Below the pieces are notes generated by a model. The model was not told the origin of the DNA. It saw nothing but the letters and a program-made list of their open reading frames with translations, and searched no databases. Shown here one piece after another: positions 32,736 to 43,620 of a stretch of 64,000 bases of DNA. This DNA comes from Thunnus maccoyii. Lineage: Eukaryota; Chordata; Actinopteri; Scombriformes; Scombridae. Numbering within the stretch: the stretch's first letter is position 1; each line of letters opens with the position of its first letter. The position numbers and the translations under genes were made by a program. Location of the stretch: the NCBI RefSeq assembly GCF_910596095.1, contig NC_056535.1, positions 3,567,001-3,631,000 on the forward strand. Direction: 5' to 3'.

Positions 32736-33229
32736 CCCGCTCCGGAGGCCGCGGCTCCCCGGCAGGGACCGGAGCCGGCACCCGCTCCGGAGGCCGCGGC
32801 TCCCCGGCAGCAGCCCGCCGCTGCTCCCCCATTCTCTCTGGGCAGGAGCGGATTAAATGCCCCTCCACGCCACAACCAAAACACTTCATGGTCTCCGACG
32901 TGGCGAAAACCATGTAGTTGAACCCGTCTACTTTAAAGTTAAAGGACAGATTAAGATCGTCAGTTTTATCTTTCAGGACAATGAAAACCTGCCTACGGTG
33001 ACACACACACATGTTTGAGCAGCGGGGATCTGCAGCCCAGAGAAACCATCTTTATCGGGGAGACTAGTTGTCCGTACCGTGCCAGTTCTTTAGCTAACAT
33101 TTCATTTTTAATGAACGGGGGAGCATTAGAGATGGTTATCTTTCTAGCTGGACTGACCAGCGGGAGATACACATAAAAATGATAATAATGATTTTCTTTC
33201 AATTTCAATATGATGTGACAGGCAGGCAA
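32715..33229 (-). pseudogene. L1-Tx1 ORF1 N-terminal region with CCHC zinc knuckle
   Basis: The minus strand gives ITISNAPPFIKNEMLAKELA and VSPIKMVSLGCRSPLLKHV. After a slip in a GTGTGTGTG run near 33000 it gives RQVFIVLKDKTDDLNLSFNF, then MKCFGCGVEGHLIRSCPER, a C-x2-C-x4-H-x4-C knuckle. This is the RRM-like plus zinc-knuckle arrangement of Tx1-type ORF1 proteins. A GC-rich tail (32732-32811) contains a 34-bp direct repeat encoding GEPRPPERVP twice. It then reads straight into the host-like VPTIVVCG exon end. Confidence 0.8.
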
Positions 33230-34858
33230 AATAACTTTTTGTCAATGTCCTAAAATTTATGGACCTAACTGTAAATCCGTCATTCGTCTGTCCACAATAT
33301 TTACAAGTGTTCACCTCAATTACCTATACTTAGCTATGCAAAGCACATTTTATTTTGTTCGTGAGCATAAATAGGAATAAAAAGTAACACTCAAATGTTG
33401 ATATCCATTGGTTATTAGCTACACATGCTCATGAGTTATTTTATCAGGAGGATATAAAATGATTGATATGTACCCTATTATAGTTTTACTACTAGTCTAT
33501 TGATATGTTGTTGAATACAGGTCTACTAAATTCTAAACAGACACAACACATGTTTTTTACCCTTCATGTTTATATTATAATTTTACTGTATTTGTACATA
33601 TTCTTATCTGTAAAGTAGAACATACAAATTTCTAAAATGTAATACGGTTTTTTATGTCTAAAAAAAATCTACTGGACAAAAAACATTATTTTAACACTAA
33701 CATGTTGTAATTTTAACTATATTTTATTGTTTTCTATATTACAGGTTTTCTGTGTTTAAACTACAGTAATCTGTCAATTATACCAAGAAATATGATTCTT
33801 TTAACATATTCTTACTTTAAAAATAACAGTTATGCTTGGTTAAGGATTTTACAAAATATAACTGCGAATCAACCACTGCTTCATTGTTTTTCTATTTACA
33901 CTTTTTTTATGTCGTGATTTTACAGCACTTCACTGTTAATTTCACGGACATTTTTTACAGTGGATCGGACACATATCAGCAGCGCAGCAGCAGTGCAGAA
34001 AAAATAGGCTATAAGGCATTATTAATCAAATTTTAAGAGGTTACACAAATAATATTGTTTTTTTAATTCTCTGTCTGTCTAGTTAATTTGTCTTTCCTCC
34101 CTCTCTCTCTCTAGGCTGTTATCTGTGCCTTCGGTGAACGGTCACATTCAGATGGTTAATTTCCATATGTGGTTTAAACGCCTTACACGCCTGTACTTTC
34201 CCTTGACAACATAATGTTTCTATCCCGATCCACTCTTATCTCCAGGAAAATGAGAACTTTCTTTTGATTTGTCAAAAGCAGAGCATACAGAGCCGGGGAT
34301 GGACCCGTGAGGCAGCTCACAGTTCTCATTGCAAAGACAAACAAAGACAGTCGCCCACGCAGCAAACTAGCATTGATGACGTCATGCATTTGCACTTGAA
34401 AAGGCGTTGAGGTTAAAATACAGTAATTTTAAAAATTGTAGACATCTATTTGTATCTTGGCTCAACAGCATTCAGTGACTTTATTTCAACTACTTCAACA
34501 AATATAGTAAATTTAAACATTGTCACTGAAATGCTGTTAAAGCAAGTTAAGACTATTCACACCAATAAAAAACTCACTTTCAAACTACATTCTGCAGCTG
34601 CACCACAATATTGCTCACTCAGAAATATTAAATAAACGTATAATATCCAGTATTATAGGAATGATGTTCCATCGGTTCGACCAGTTACATCATAAGTGAT
34701 AGAGACAACTTAATTATTCATTGATCTCATGTGTCTAAAGCTTCATACCGATTTTATAAATTTAAACTGAGATTACGCATTATGTGCATAAACATTTCAG
34801 TGCAGGAGTTGCTCTAAATAAGCTGAAATCTGTATTGTATGAATCACAGTGTTATAAG
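33230..34858. other. Unassigned AT-rich stretch
   Basis: No supported exon. Short frames occur on both strands but have no family resemblance, splice context or conservation in the later duplicates. Confidence 0.35.
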
Positions 34859-36400
34859 GTTAACAACCCCTCCCGTCCATACATTTGGACATAACTCAAG
34901 TTGTTATTTGTTGTTGTTATTTTGACCTACATGTAATTGAGTTTTTAAAAACTCTCATGAATGAAAAGAAATGACGCTACACAGATGATGTAGTTTAAAT
35001 ACATTTTTAATAAAATGTTGAAAAATTAAAGAAGTCCTTCCTCTGCGTCGCTGTCTGTCTTGTGGGACAGTTAGGATCACAGTCGGACCCTCCGGTGTTC
35101 TCTGTAGAGCGGCTCCATTTGGTGGCCTGCAGGTCGAGCTTTCGTCTCTTCCTGGCAGGGTTTTTGTGCAGAGGAAAATGTGTTTAATCCTCTGAAATCT
35201 TAAATGCTTAGTCTGTGTAAATAATCTTTAGCAAGTGTTGTCACACCTACCTGTTGCCGTGCTCTGAAGCAACAGCTTCCAACTTCCTCTTGTTCTGGCG
35301 CTCTCTCTGTGCCTCAGTTTGACTCACTGTCAAGGCCTCGCTGCGGGCGTTCACGTCTCTCTGGAGACTCTCACTGATGGAGAGATCTGCCAGGAGAGCT
35401 GTGAGCTCCTCCATGGAATTAGCATCCGACTGTAACACAGAATATTTGGATACTGATTAGGAATATCATTTGAACATTAAATAAGGACCACAAATATGAA
35501 ATATAAAGCTTCAAGACAATAAAAACTCACTGAAAGCCAGAAACAAATGTAAAATTGCAATAACACGGTAAAGAGAGCGATTTGATTTGAAATGGAGAAG
35601 TGAGCTTTTCTTAATTTTACTTAAGTATTCCTGATCACAACTGTTCAAATGTCACAGTTTGTTTTGCTTTTCTTGCTAAAATAATCCACTCAGTGGGCTC
35701 TACATTACATTAGGCTACATCTGTTCACACATTTTGAGAAGAGACTGGATTGATTTTTGCTGCAACACAAATGAAAAAATATATATGCTGAACTTACTTC
35801 GACTTGCTCTGTCATCTTGTGACCGGTTACAGCGAATCTCCTCTAATGATGAGAGCATGCGGTTTCTGAGCTCTTTCCCCCACCTCAGCCATATGGGTGG
35901 GACCACAAAAATGTGTAGCCTATCATGTCGTGTGTCCGGTACAGCATGTGACATCACTGTCTTGAGAGATATAAGAGATTAAACTCAAGCGAATCACTCC
36001 CATGTTTTATATTTTATTTGTTTTCTGATTCACCATCTAGTTAAACATCTGTGTTAATTGTCGGTCTGAACAATAAAGAACCATAAACAACTTTCTTCAT
36101 TTATCAGAAAGAACTTTCATCTCATGATCTGTTATTTCCCCCTTTAACTTTTAATGTGGGTAAAATTAAAGTCAGGGAGAGTCTGTCTGTCAGCAAGAAA
36201 CATTTTAAACACATTTATATTATTTATATTTCACATCATTTATCGTCATTTCCATTCAGTCACATGTGAGGCTGAAATTTCCTGAGCGTCTGGTTTGATG
36301 AGTTACATAATTTCATTTTCCCTGAAACATTTAGCCCAATAAATCATTTCCAGTATTCAAAAGACAGGCTGCAGGTATTTCAGGTCTTTGAAATAAACTG
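34859..36400. repeat. Tandem duplication unit 1 (about 1.54 kb)
   Basis: The phrase TTAACAACCCCTCCCGTCCA occurs at 34859 and again at 36401. Similarity continues through the small gene exons and the later GTTAAACATCTGTGTTAATT segment (36051 and 37713). The period is about 1,542 bases. The two units have diverged more than units 2 and 3. Confidence 0.9.
35007..35815 (-). CDS. Unrecognised small spliced gene, copy 1
   Basis: Exons 35815-35798, 35429-35251 and 35151-35007 (113 aa), GT-AG at both introns with fitting phases (0, then 2). The start ATG at 35815 is the first after an in-frame TAG. The protein opens MTEQVESDANSMEELTALLA, continues with an Arg/Glu/Gln-rich, probably helical stretch (TEAQRERQNKRKLEAVASEH), and has a basic KRRK cluster that could be a nuclear signal, then a WSRSTENTGGSDCDPNCP segment. 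I do not recognise the family. Support comes from two further copies (36549-37299 and 46750-47526) that keep the same splice sites and frame. It could also be one end of a longer gene or a transposon-linked ORF. Confidence 0.5.
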
Positions 36401-38060
36401 GTTAACAACCCCTCCCGTCCATACATTTGGACATAACTCAAGTTGTTATTTGTTGTTGTTATTTTGACCTACATGTAATTGAGTTTTTAAAAACTCTCAT
36501 GAATGAAAAGAAATGACGCTACACAGATGATGTAGTTTAAATACATTTTTAATAAAATGTTGAAAAATTAAAGAAGTCCTTCCTCTGCGTCGCTGTCTGT
36601 GTTGTGGGACAGTTAGGATCACAGTCGGACCCTCCGGTGTTCTCTGCAGAGCGGCTCCATTTGGTGGCCTGCAGGTCGAGCTTTCGTCTCTTCCTGTCAG
36701 GGTTTTTGTGCAGAGGAAAATGTGTTTAATCCTCTGAAATCTTAAATGCTCCGTGTAAATAATCTTTAGGCAAGTGATATCACACCTACCTGTTGTCGTG
36801 CTCTGAAGCAACAGCTTCCAACTTTCTTTTGTTCTGAGGCTTCATCTGGGCCTCAGGATGATCACTGATGGAGAGATTCTCCATGAGAGCTGTGAGCTCG
36901 TTCATAGACTTAAGACAGAACACAGAATATTTGGATACTGATTAGGAATATCATTTGAACATTAAATAAGGTCCACAAATATGAAATATAAAGCTTCAAG
37001 ACAATAAAACTCACTGAAAGCCAGAAACAAATGTAACAAATTGCAATAACACGGTAAAGAGAGCAGTTTGATTTGAAATGGAGAAGTGAGCTTTTTTTAA
37101 TATTACTTGTATTCCTGATTGTCACAGTTTGTTTTGCTTTTCTTGCTAAAATAATCCACTCAGTGGGCTCTACATTACATTACAATTGTTCAAACAAATA
37201 TTTGATATTCACACTTTAACCGACAATGAAGCTGGAGCATAAATAAATCAACAAATTTGCTGAACTTACTTGTATACTCTGCATCCTCTGCAAGTCCATA
37301 CTGTTCCTGAGGTTCCTGAAGTTATGGTGCTCTTGATATGGCTCATGATGGGTGGGATCAGAGGGATCAGAGGAAACACTACTGTATTGTTGCGTTGAAA
37401 CCACCAGTCAAACAACGTCTTTTCGATGCGACGCACACTTGTAAATGCCTGACAATGACTTTGACCCTACCAGACGAAGATCACTTTCAGATCGAAACGT
37501 TGCTCCATTAAAATTGCTGGAAGCTATAGTACAGTGTGCAGATCTTTGGTCTGATTGTTGACTTTAGTTTTTGATTTTGATTCAGCACCTGTAGGCTAGA
37601 TGTTTTATGGATGTGCGTACACTGTTGATCTGCATACATCACAACATCACTGAGTGGAGACACATAACAGATAAAACTCAAAAACTTTATTTGTTTTCTG
37701 ATTCACCATCTAGTTAAACATCTGTGTTAATTGTCAGTCTGAACAATAAAAAAACCATAATCAACTTTCTTCATTTATTAGAAAGATTTTTCTTTTTATG
37801 ATCTGTTATTTTCCCCATTAACTTTAATTATAGGTAAAATTAAAGTCAGGGATGGTCTATCTGTCAGCAAGAAACATTTTAAACACATTTATATTATTTA
37901 TATTTCACATCATTTATCGTCATTTCAATTCAGTCACATGTGAGGCTGAAAAATCCTGAGCATCTGGTTTGATGAGTTACATAATTTCCATTTTCCCTGA
38001 AACATTTAGCCCAATAAATCATTTCCAGTGTTCAAAAGACATTCTAATCATACTCTGAGT
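36401..38060. repeat. Tandem duplication unit 2
   Basis: Second unit of the tandem pair begun at 34859. Its exon 1 differs from unit 1 (copy 1 lacks the SDPSDPTHHEPYQEHHNF-like upstream reading). Its right part is shared almost exactly with 46809-48290. Confidence 0.85.
36549..37299 (-). CDS. Unrecognised small spliced gene, copy 2
   Basis: Exons 37299-37270, 36908-36790 and 36693-36549 give 97 aa from the first ATG of exon 1 (MDLQRMQSIQ). Then follow SMNELTALMENLSISDHPEA, the NKRKLEAVASEHDN stretch and the KRRKLDLQATKWSRS tail shared with copy 1. The reading stays open about 105 bases upstream of this ATG to a TGA, so a longer 5' exon with an upstream start is possible. Exon 2 is 60 nt shorter than in copy 1, in frame. 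Phases and splice sites are conserved. Function unknown. Confidence 0.5.
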
Positions 38061-39562
38061 TATTAAATAATGAATTCACAATCAGAATATCAATAAATAC
38101 AGATGCAAATAATTCATAAATAATATAAACGCATTCTGCCAGTAGAAACGGTTCATGTGTCTGACCAGGACACAGTATAAATACAGAATGCAGGTTTTTA
38201 TTCATGTGCAGGTGTTTGTCAAACAGGTAACAGGCTGCAGAGAGAAAACAGCTGCTCTGGCAGTCATAACTGTGTCGTTATTAGTATTAGCACAGTGCAC
38301 ATGTGTGCAGACACAAACCATCAAAAGTCTCTACAGCTGTTAAGCCGTCGCTTCACACGACGCTTCATTTGCGTTGTGTAGTTATTTGTGTTGTTTTGTA
38401 TGATGTTCTTTCAATAAAAACTTAGATTTTAGAGCGCCCCGGGGATGAAGTGAATTTGAAATCCAAAATTTGAAGCTTTGCGATCGGCTGATTTCTTGAA
38501 GCAATGCAGTTTGGGACTCAGGTTCGTTGATTAATGAACCTGAATTATTTCAACGCAGTTTATTACTAAACAAACATGTGGAGGCCACAAACATCCTTAA
38601 TCGCTCTTTGAAAGGCTGCATAACTCCCGCCGACACTGAACACGACTGGAAAACTCATTTCTACAGTAGGCCTATCAGCTAAACTATCCCAGATGAACTG
38701 ACATCCTCGTGATTTTTTTCACCCTGATCGTCTAGATGCAGTATTATGTATCTTTCGGCTGTTGTAGATTGCTGATATATTTAATAAAGATGCATTTTAT
38801 AAGCATAATTACAACCCTGTTCTGGAAATCGGTAGAACTACAACTATGCCGGCTGATTTGTATGCTTTTTAACAAGTTCTACGGCGCTTCTCTGATGGGA
38901 ATTGTAGTTTTTAAATACATTGATATATTCCTCATAATTAAGGGAAATTGCTTTTCTTCATATTTGACAGCACCCCCAGTTGGTGCCCAACAGCGACCAT
39001 ACCCACATGTCAACTGAGGTCAAGATCTTCTGAAATAGCTGGTCCTGTGTCTGTAGCCCCTCCTGTTGCTGAATGATAAGAAATCAAACATGTCCTGGTT
39101 CAAGGCTCAGAGATCAATATTTCCTCATCTTCAGACTGACATGATGTTACTCTTCAGGTTGAGACATTTCCAACAATGTATTTGGTTTAGTCCTATGACA
39201 AAGTTTTAATTTTCACTTTTCATGGACACGACTTTGCCCAGACATAGCTTCACAGAGCCCTTTGAAAGTTCAGTGGGCAACATAATTCATTTTATTTTAT
39301 TATTTACTCATTTAAACAGCGACAAAAATCCATCAAGGTAAAATTGTTTGATTTGGCTACTTTAACTTTATTTTCATGATGAAATCACTAGCAGCATCAA
39401 GACCACCTCTAAGAATCTTGATGTTCTTTGTGAACCAACATTTGAACCTCATACTACTAAGCTCATTCAGTCTTGTTTCTTTCAGTTTAGAAATATTGCA
39501 AAAGTCAAACCTATACAATCAGACAAAAATATGGAACTTCTAGTGCACACCTTAATCTTTTC
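36581..39562. repeat. 3-kb segmental duplication, copy 1
   Basis: Matches 46809-49789 at a nearly constant offset of 10,227 with very few differences. It contains the small gene copy 2 and its 5' flank, unassigned sequence, and the beginning of an L2-like LINE fragment. Similarity stops abruptly at AATCTTTTC (39562), inside the LINE. Confidence 0.96.
39350..39562 (+). mobile_element. L2-like LINE fragment truncated at a duplication breakpoint
   Basis: The plus strand carries degraded L2-type ORF2 text (LGVL-CEPTFEPHTTKLIQSC-like). In the paired copy (49590 onward) the LINE continues to its 3' end. Here it stops at 39562. Confidence 0.75.
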
Positions 39563-39579
39563 AGACTGCTACTACTCAC

Positions 39580-39773
39580 TAGTTTCAATCTGAAGTCTGA
39601 TTCCTGAAGTTGGACTTCAAGACTGTGGAGGCCTTGCTGGGCGTTTAGTGGCAGGAGACCCTCGTCACTTTTAAATCGAGACTCATCTTGTGTTCTTGTT
39701 TGTAGAACCTGTAGAATGTGTGTTTGTTGCTCGAGAATCATCCCCTGTCTAGTGAGCATTTCATGCATTGATG
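39580..39773 (-). pseudogene. Orphan exon resembling DUF4806-type fish proteins
   Basis: An acceptor with a pyrimidine tract ends at 39774 and a GTGAGT donor follows 39580. In between the minus strand encodes MHEMLTRQGMILEQQTHILQ and LLPLNAQQGLHSLEVQLQ. The pattern (coiled segment, then LPL...LE..L) resembles the region just before or within DUF4806 domains of uncharacterised fish proteins; this is recollection, not a search. The next exon in the direction of reading is absent, because the sequence below 39562 is a foreign duplication block. Confidence 0.4.
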
Positions 39774-41043
39774 CTGAAAAACAAAGAAAGATGACGGCTT
39801 TTAGATGCAAAGCATCTCATAAACCTGACATGTATCTCCCTCATTGAAACAGGGTTTTCTGTGCATCTTCCAGCAAAATGCAGCTGAATCAAGTGCTTCT
39901 CAGTTTGAGGAGCACAAACTTCCAGAGACCAGAAGGGACTGGAGCGCACCGATTAATTCACACCATTGAATCAATCAATCAATCAATCAATTTTTATTTA
40001 TATAGCGCCATATCACAACAAAAGTCATCTCAAGGCACTTTTCACATTGAGCAGGTCAAGACCGTACTCTTTAATTTACAGAGACCCAACAATTCCCCCA
40101 TGAGCAAGCACTTGGCAACAGCGGTAAGGAAAAACTCCCCTTTAACGGGTAGAAACCTCAAGCAGAACCCGGCTCTTGGTGGGCGGCCATCTGCTTTGAC
40201 CGGTTGGGTTGAGAGAGAGAAAGAGAGAGGGAAAGGGGGAGGGAGGACAGGAGAGCAACAATCACAACAACAACAACAACAAGCATAAGCATCAATAGAC
40301 AGGGAAGGATGCCATCAGGACTGTGAAGGACCGTGAAGGCTCGGCCCAGAATCAAGGGTTTCCTGTGAGATGAGAAAGCACAAAAAACTCCGGGGAAGAA
40401 GCAAAGTTAGTGACATGCATTGATGTTACATGAATGCATACAGATGGAGAGGAGGAGGAGGAGGAGAGAGGAGCTCAGTGCATCATGGGAAGTCCCCCAG
40501 CAGTCTAGGCCTATACCAGCATAACTAAGGGCTGATCCAAGGCGAGCCTGGTCGGCCCTAACTATAAGCTTTATCAAAAAGGAAAGTTTTAAGCCTACTC
40601 TTAAACATAGAGAGGGTGTTTGCACCCCGGACTGAATCTGGTAGATGGTTCCATAGAAGAGGAGCCTGATAGCTGAAGGCTCTGCCTCCCATTCTACTTT
40701 TAAAGACTGTAGGGACCACCAGTAAGCCTGCATACTGGGAGCGCAGTGTTCTAGTGGGATAATACGGTATTATGAGCTCTTCTAGATATGATGGTGCCTG
40801 ACCATTAAGGGCTTTGTAAGTTAGGAGAAGGATTTTAAATTCTATTCTAGATTTTACAGGAATGTAGCGAAGCTAAAATGGGAGAAATGTGGTCTCTTTT
40901 TCTAGTTTTAGTCAGAACACATGCAGCTGCATTCTGGACCAGCTGGAGAGTCTTTAGAGACTTGTTAGGGCAGCCTGATAATAAGGAATTGCAATAATCC
41001 AGCCTAGAAGTAACAAATGCATGAACTAGTTTTTCTGCATCTT

Positions 41044-42324
41044 TTAGGGACAGGATGTGCCTGATTTTTGTGATATTACGTAAGTGAAAAAGGCAGTCTT
41101 TAAAATTTGATTTATGTGGGAGTTAAAGGACATATCCTGATCAAAGATAACTCCCAGATTCCTTACGGTGGTGCTGGAGGCCAGGGTAATGCCATCCAGA
41201 GTAGCTATATCATTAGATAAAGTGTTTCTAAGGTGTTTAGGGCAAAGCACAATAACTTCAGTTTTATCTGAATTTAGTAGTAGAAAATTGCAGGTCATCC
41301 AGGTCTTTATGTCGTTAAGGCATGCTTGGAGTTTGTTTAACTGATTGGTTTCATCTGGCTTCATTGATAAATATAATTGGGTGTCATCTGCGTAACAATG
41401 AAAATTTATGGAGTGTTTCCTAATAATATTACCTAAAGGAAGCATATATAAGGTGAATAGAATTGGTCCAAGTACAGAACCTTGTGGAACTCGGTGTCTA
41501 ACTTTTGCCTTCACGGAGGATTCATCATTAACATGTACAAACTGAAATCGGTCTGATAAATAGGACTTAAACCAGCTTAATGCAGTTCCTTTAATGCCAA
41601 TTAAATGTTCCAGTCTCTGCAAAAGGATTTGATGGTCAATTGTGTCGAATGCAGCACTAAGATCTAACAGGACAAGTATAGAGACAAATCCTTTGTCTGA
41701 TGCAGTTAGGAGGTCATTTGTGACTTTCACCAGTGCTGTCTCTGTGCTATGATGAGCTCTAAATCCTGACTGAAAATCCTCAAATAAACTATTGTCATGT
41801 AGAAAGTCACATAACTGATTAGAGACTGCTTTCTCAAGGATCTTAGAGAGAAAGGGAAGGTTAGATATAGGTCTATAATTGGCTAAAACACCTGAATCAA
41901 GAGTAGGCTTCTTAAGAAGAGGTTTAATTACAGCTACTTTAAAGGACTGTGGTACATAGCCTGTTACTAAAGACAGATTGATCATATCTAGTAGAGAAGT
42001 GCTCACTAAGGGTAAGGCTTCCTTAAGCAGCCTAGTTGGGATGGGATCTAAGAGACAGGTTGATGGTTTAGCTGAACAAATCATTGAAGTTAGTTCAGAC
42101 AAGTCTACTGGAGAAAAACAGTCCAAATATATGTCAGGATTTACAGCTGTTTCTAAGGTGCCTATGTTTGGGGAGAAATCGGTGCCTGTTGAGGGCAGGA
42201 GGTGGTTAATTTTGTCTCTAATAGTTAGAATTTTATCATTAAAGAAGCTCATAAAGTCATTACTACTGGGAGCTATAGGAATACATGGATCAATAGAGTT
42301 ATGACTCTTTGTCAGCCTGGCCAA
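41044..42324 (-). pseudogene. L2-like LINE reverse transcriptase
   Basis: One open frame with all core motifs: [56 protein letters not shown] (first catalytic Asp), [12 protein letters not shown], and YADD encoded at 41394-41383. The ORF2 C-terminal part continues in another frame after about 41100. Catalytic residues are intact although the whole ORF is broken. Confidence 0.92.
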
Positions 42325-42751
42325 AGTGCTGAAAAGGAACCTAGGGCTATTTTTATTCTCTTCTATTAATGCTGAGTAATAGACTATCTTGCCAGACTAA
42401 GGGAGATTCTTCTACTTTGGTGGAACGCCAAATCCTTTCCAATTTTCACGATGTTTGCTTTAATTTGCGGGTTTGGGAGTTATACCAAGGAGCTAACCTC
42501 TTATGTTTTATTATCTTCTTTTTTAAGGGGGCAATGGAGTCGAGTGTTTTTCTTAATGAGCCTGCAGCACTATCAACAAGATTATGAATTTGGGAGGGAC
42601 TAAAGTTAACATAAGAGTCCTCTGTAGTATTGAGACATGGCAGTGAATTCAGTACTGATGGAATTGCTTCCTTAAATTTATCTACAACACTATCAGATAG
42701 ACATCTAGTGAGGACATTTTTGTCTAATGGTGTGTAATCCAGTAAAAGGAA

Positions 42752-43384
42752 TTAAAAAGTTATTAAAAAATGATCTGATAAAATAGGATTTTGTGGAAAA
42801 ATTATTAAATGTTCAATTTCAATCCCATAAGTCAGAACAAGGTCTAGGGTGTGGTTAAGATGGTGAGTGGGATTATTTACAGACTGAGAGAAGCCAATTG
42901 AGTCTAATAATGAGATAAATGCAGTGCTGAGACTGTCATTATCAACGTCCACATGAATATTAAAATCACCTACTATAATTACTTTATCTGTACTAAGGAC
43001 TAAATACGACAAAAACTCTGAGAATTCAGATAGGAATTCAGAGTACGGGCCAGGAGGACGATACACTATAACAAATAGAACTGGCTGTAAAGTTTTCCAG
43101 GTTGGCTGAGAGAGACTAAGAACAAGGCTTTCGAATGAGTTATAATTAAATTTAGGTCTAGGGTTGATGATTAGGCTTGAGTTGAAAATGGCTGCAACTC
43201 CTTCTCCTCGGCCAGTGTCTCGAGGAATGTGAGTATTAATATGACTGGGGGGAGTGGATTCATTTAGGCTGACATATTCTTCATGACACAGCCAGGTTTC
43301 AGTAAGACAAAATAAATCGATATGATGATCTGAAATTAAATCGTTTACTAAAACGGCTTTAGATGAAAGAGATCTAATGTTCAA
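42752..43384 (-). pseudogene. L2-like LINE endonuclease
   Basis: The minus strand gives [49 protein letters not shown] and SDHFLITF, the ordered motifs of the APE-type endonuclease of L2/CR1 LINEs. The frame differs from that of the reverse transcriptase downstream. Confidence 0.92.
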
Positions 43385-43620
43385 GAGTCCACATTTAATT
43401 ATCTTATTTTGTTGTACTATTGCAGTAGTGGTTTTAATTTTTACTAGATTTTCATGAATGACTCTTCTTTTGTTTACTTTGGATTTAATTGATTTAAGTG
43501 GTCAGGGGACAGACACAGTCTCTATGTAGTTTTGGGTGGGTAACTGCTCTAATGGAAGCGCAGAGAAGCGTGTAGGACTGCAGCTCTGCCTCCTGGTCTC
43601 AACTCTGGGTTGTATAATGA

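Larger units (their letters stand above)
28136..33229 (-). mobile_element. L1-Tx1-like LINE, decayed, with an internal host-like cassette
   Basis: On the minus strand, in the correct order: ORF1 (33229 to 32715, and 31820 to 31588), endonuclease (31511 to 30801), linker and start of reverse transcriptase (30785 to 29911), then the ORF2 C-terminus (29900 to 28250) and a short AAAATC-type tail near 28136. Motifs fit the Tx1 group of L1 retrotransposons. The element has frameshifts in both ORFs, lacks the catalytic reverse-transcriptase core, and has foreign-looking exons inside ORF1, so it cannot move. The 5' end looks truncated near 33200. Confidence 0.88.
39967..43620 (-). mobile_element. L2-like (Maui-type) LINE, nearly full length
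   Basis: The minus strand runs from 5' leader text near 43620 (CTTCTCTGCGCTTCCATTAG) through endonuclease and reverse transcriptase to a 3' UTR and an (ATTG)n tail at 39991-39967. The 3' 800 bases match the fragment at 11810-12636. Length of about 3.65 kb fits a complete L2-type element. Endonuclease and reverse-transcriptase frames are out of register, and a further frameshift lies near 41100, so it is not autonomous now. Confidence 0.93.

Noticed and set aside
38155-39017. 62- and 93-codon frames conserved at 48382-49244
   Set aside because: Conserved only because the whole 3-kb block is duplicated. No splice signals, motifs or codon pattern support them.
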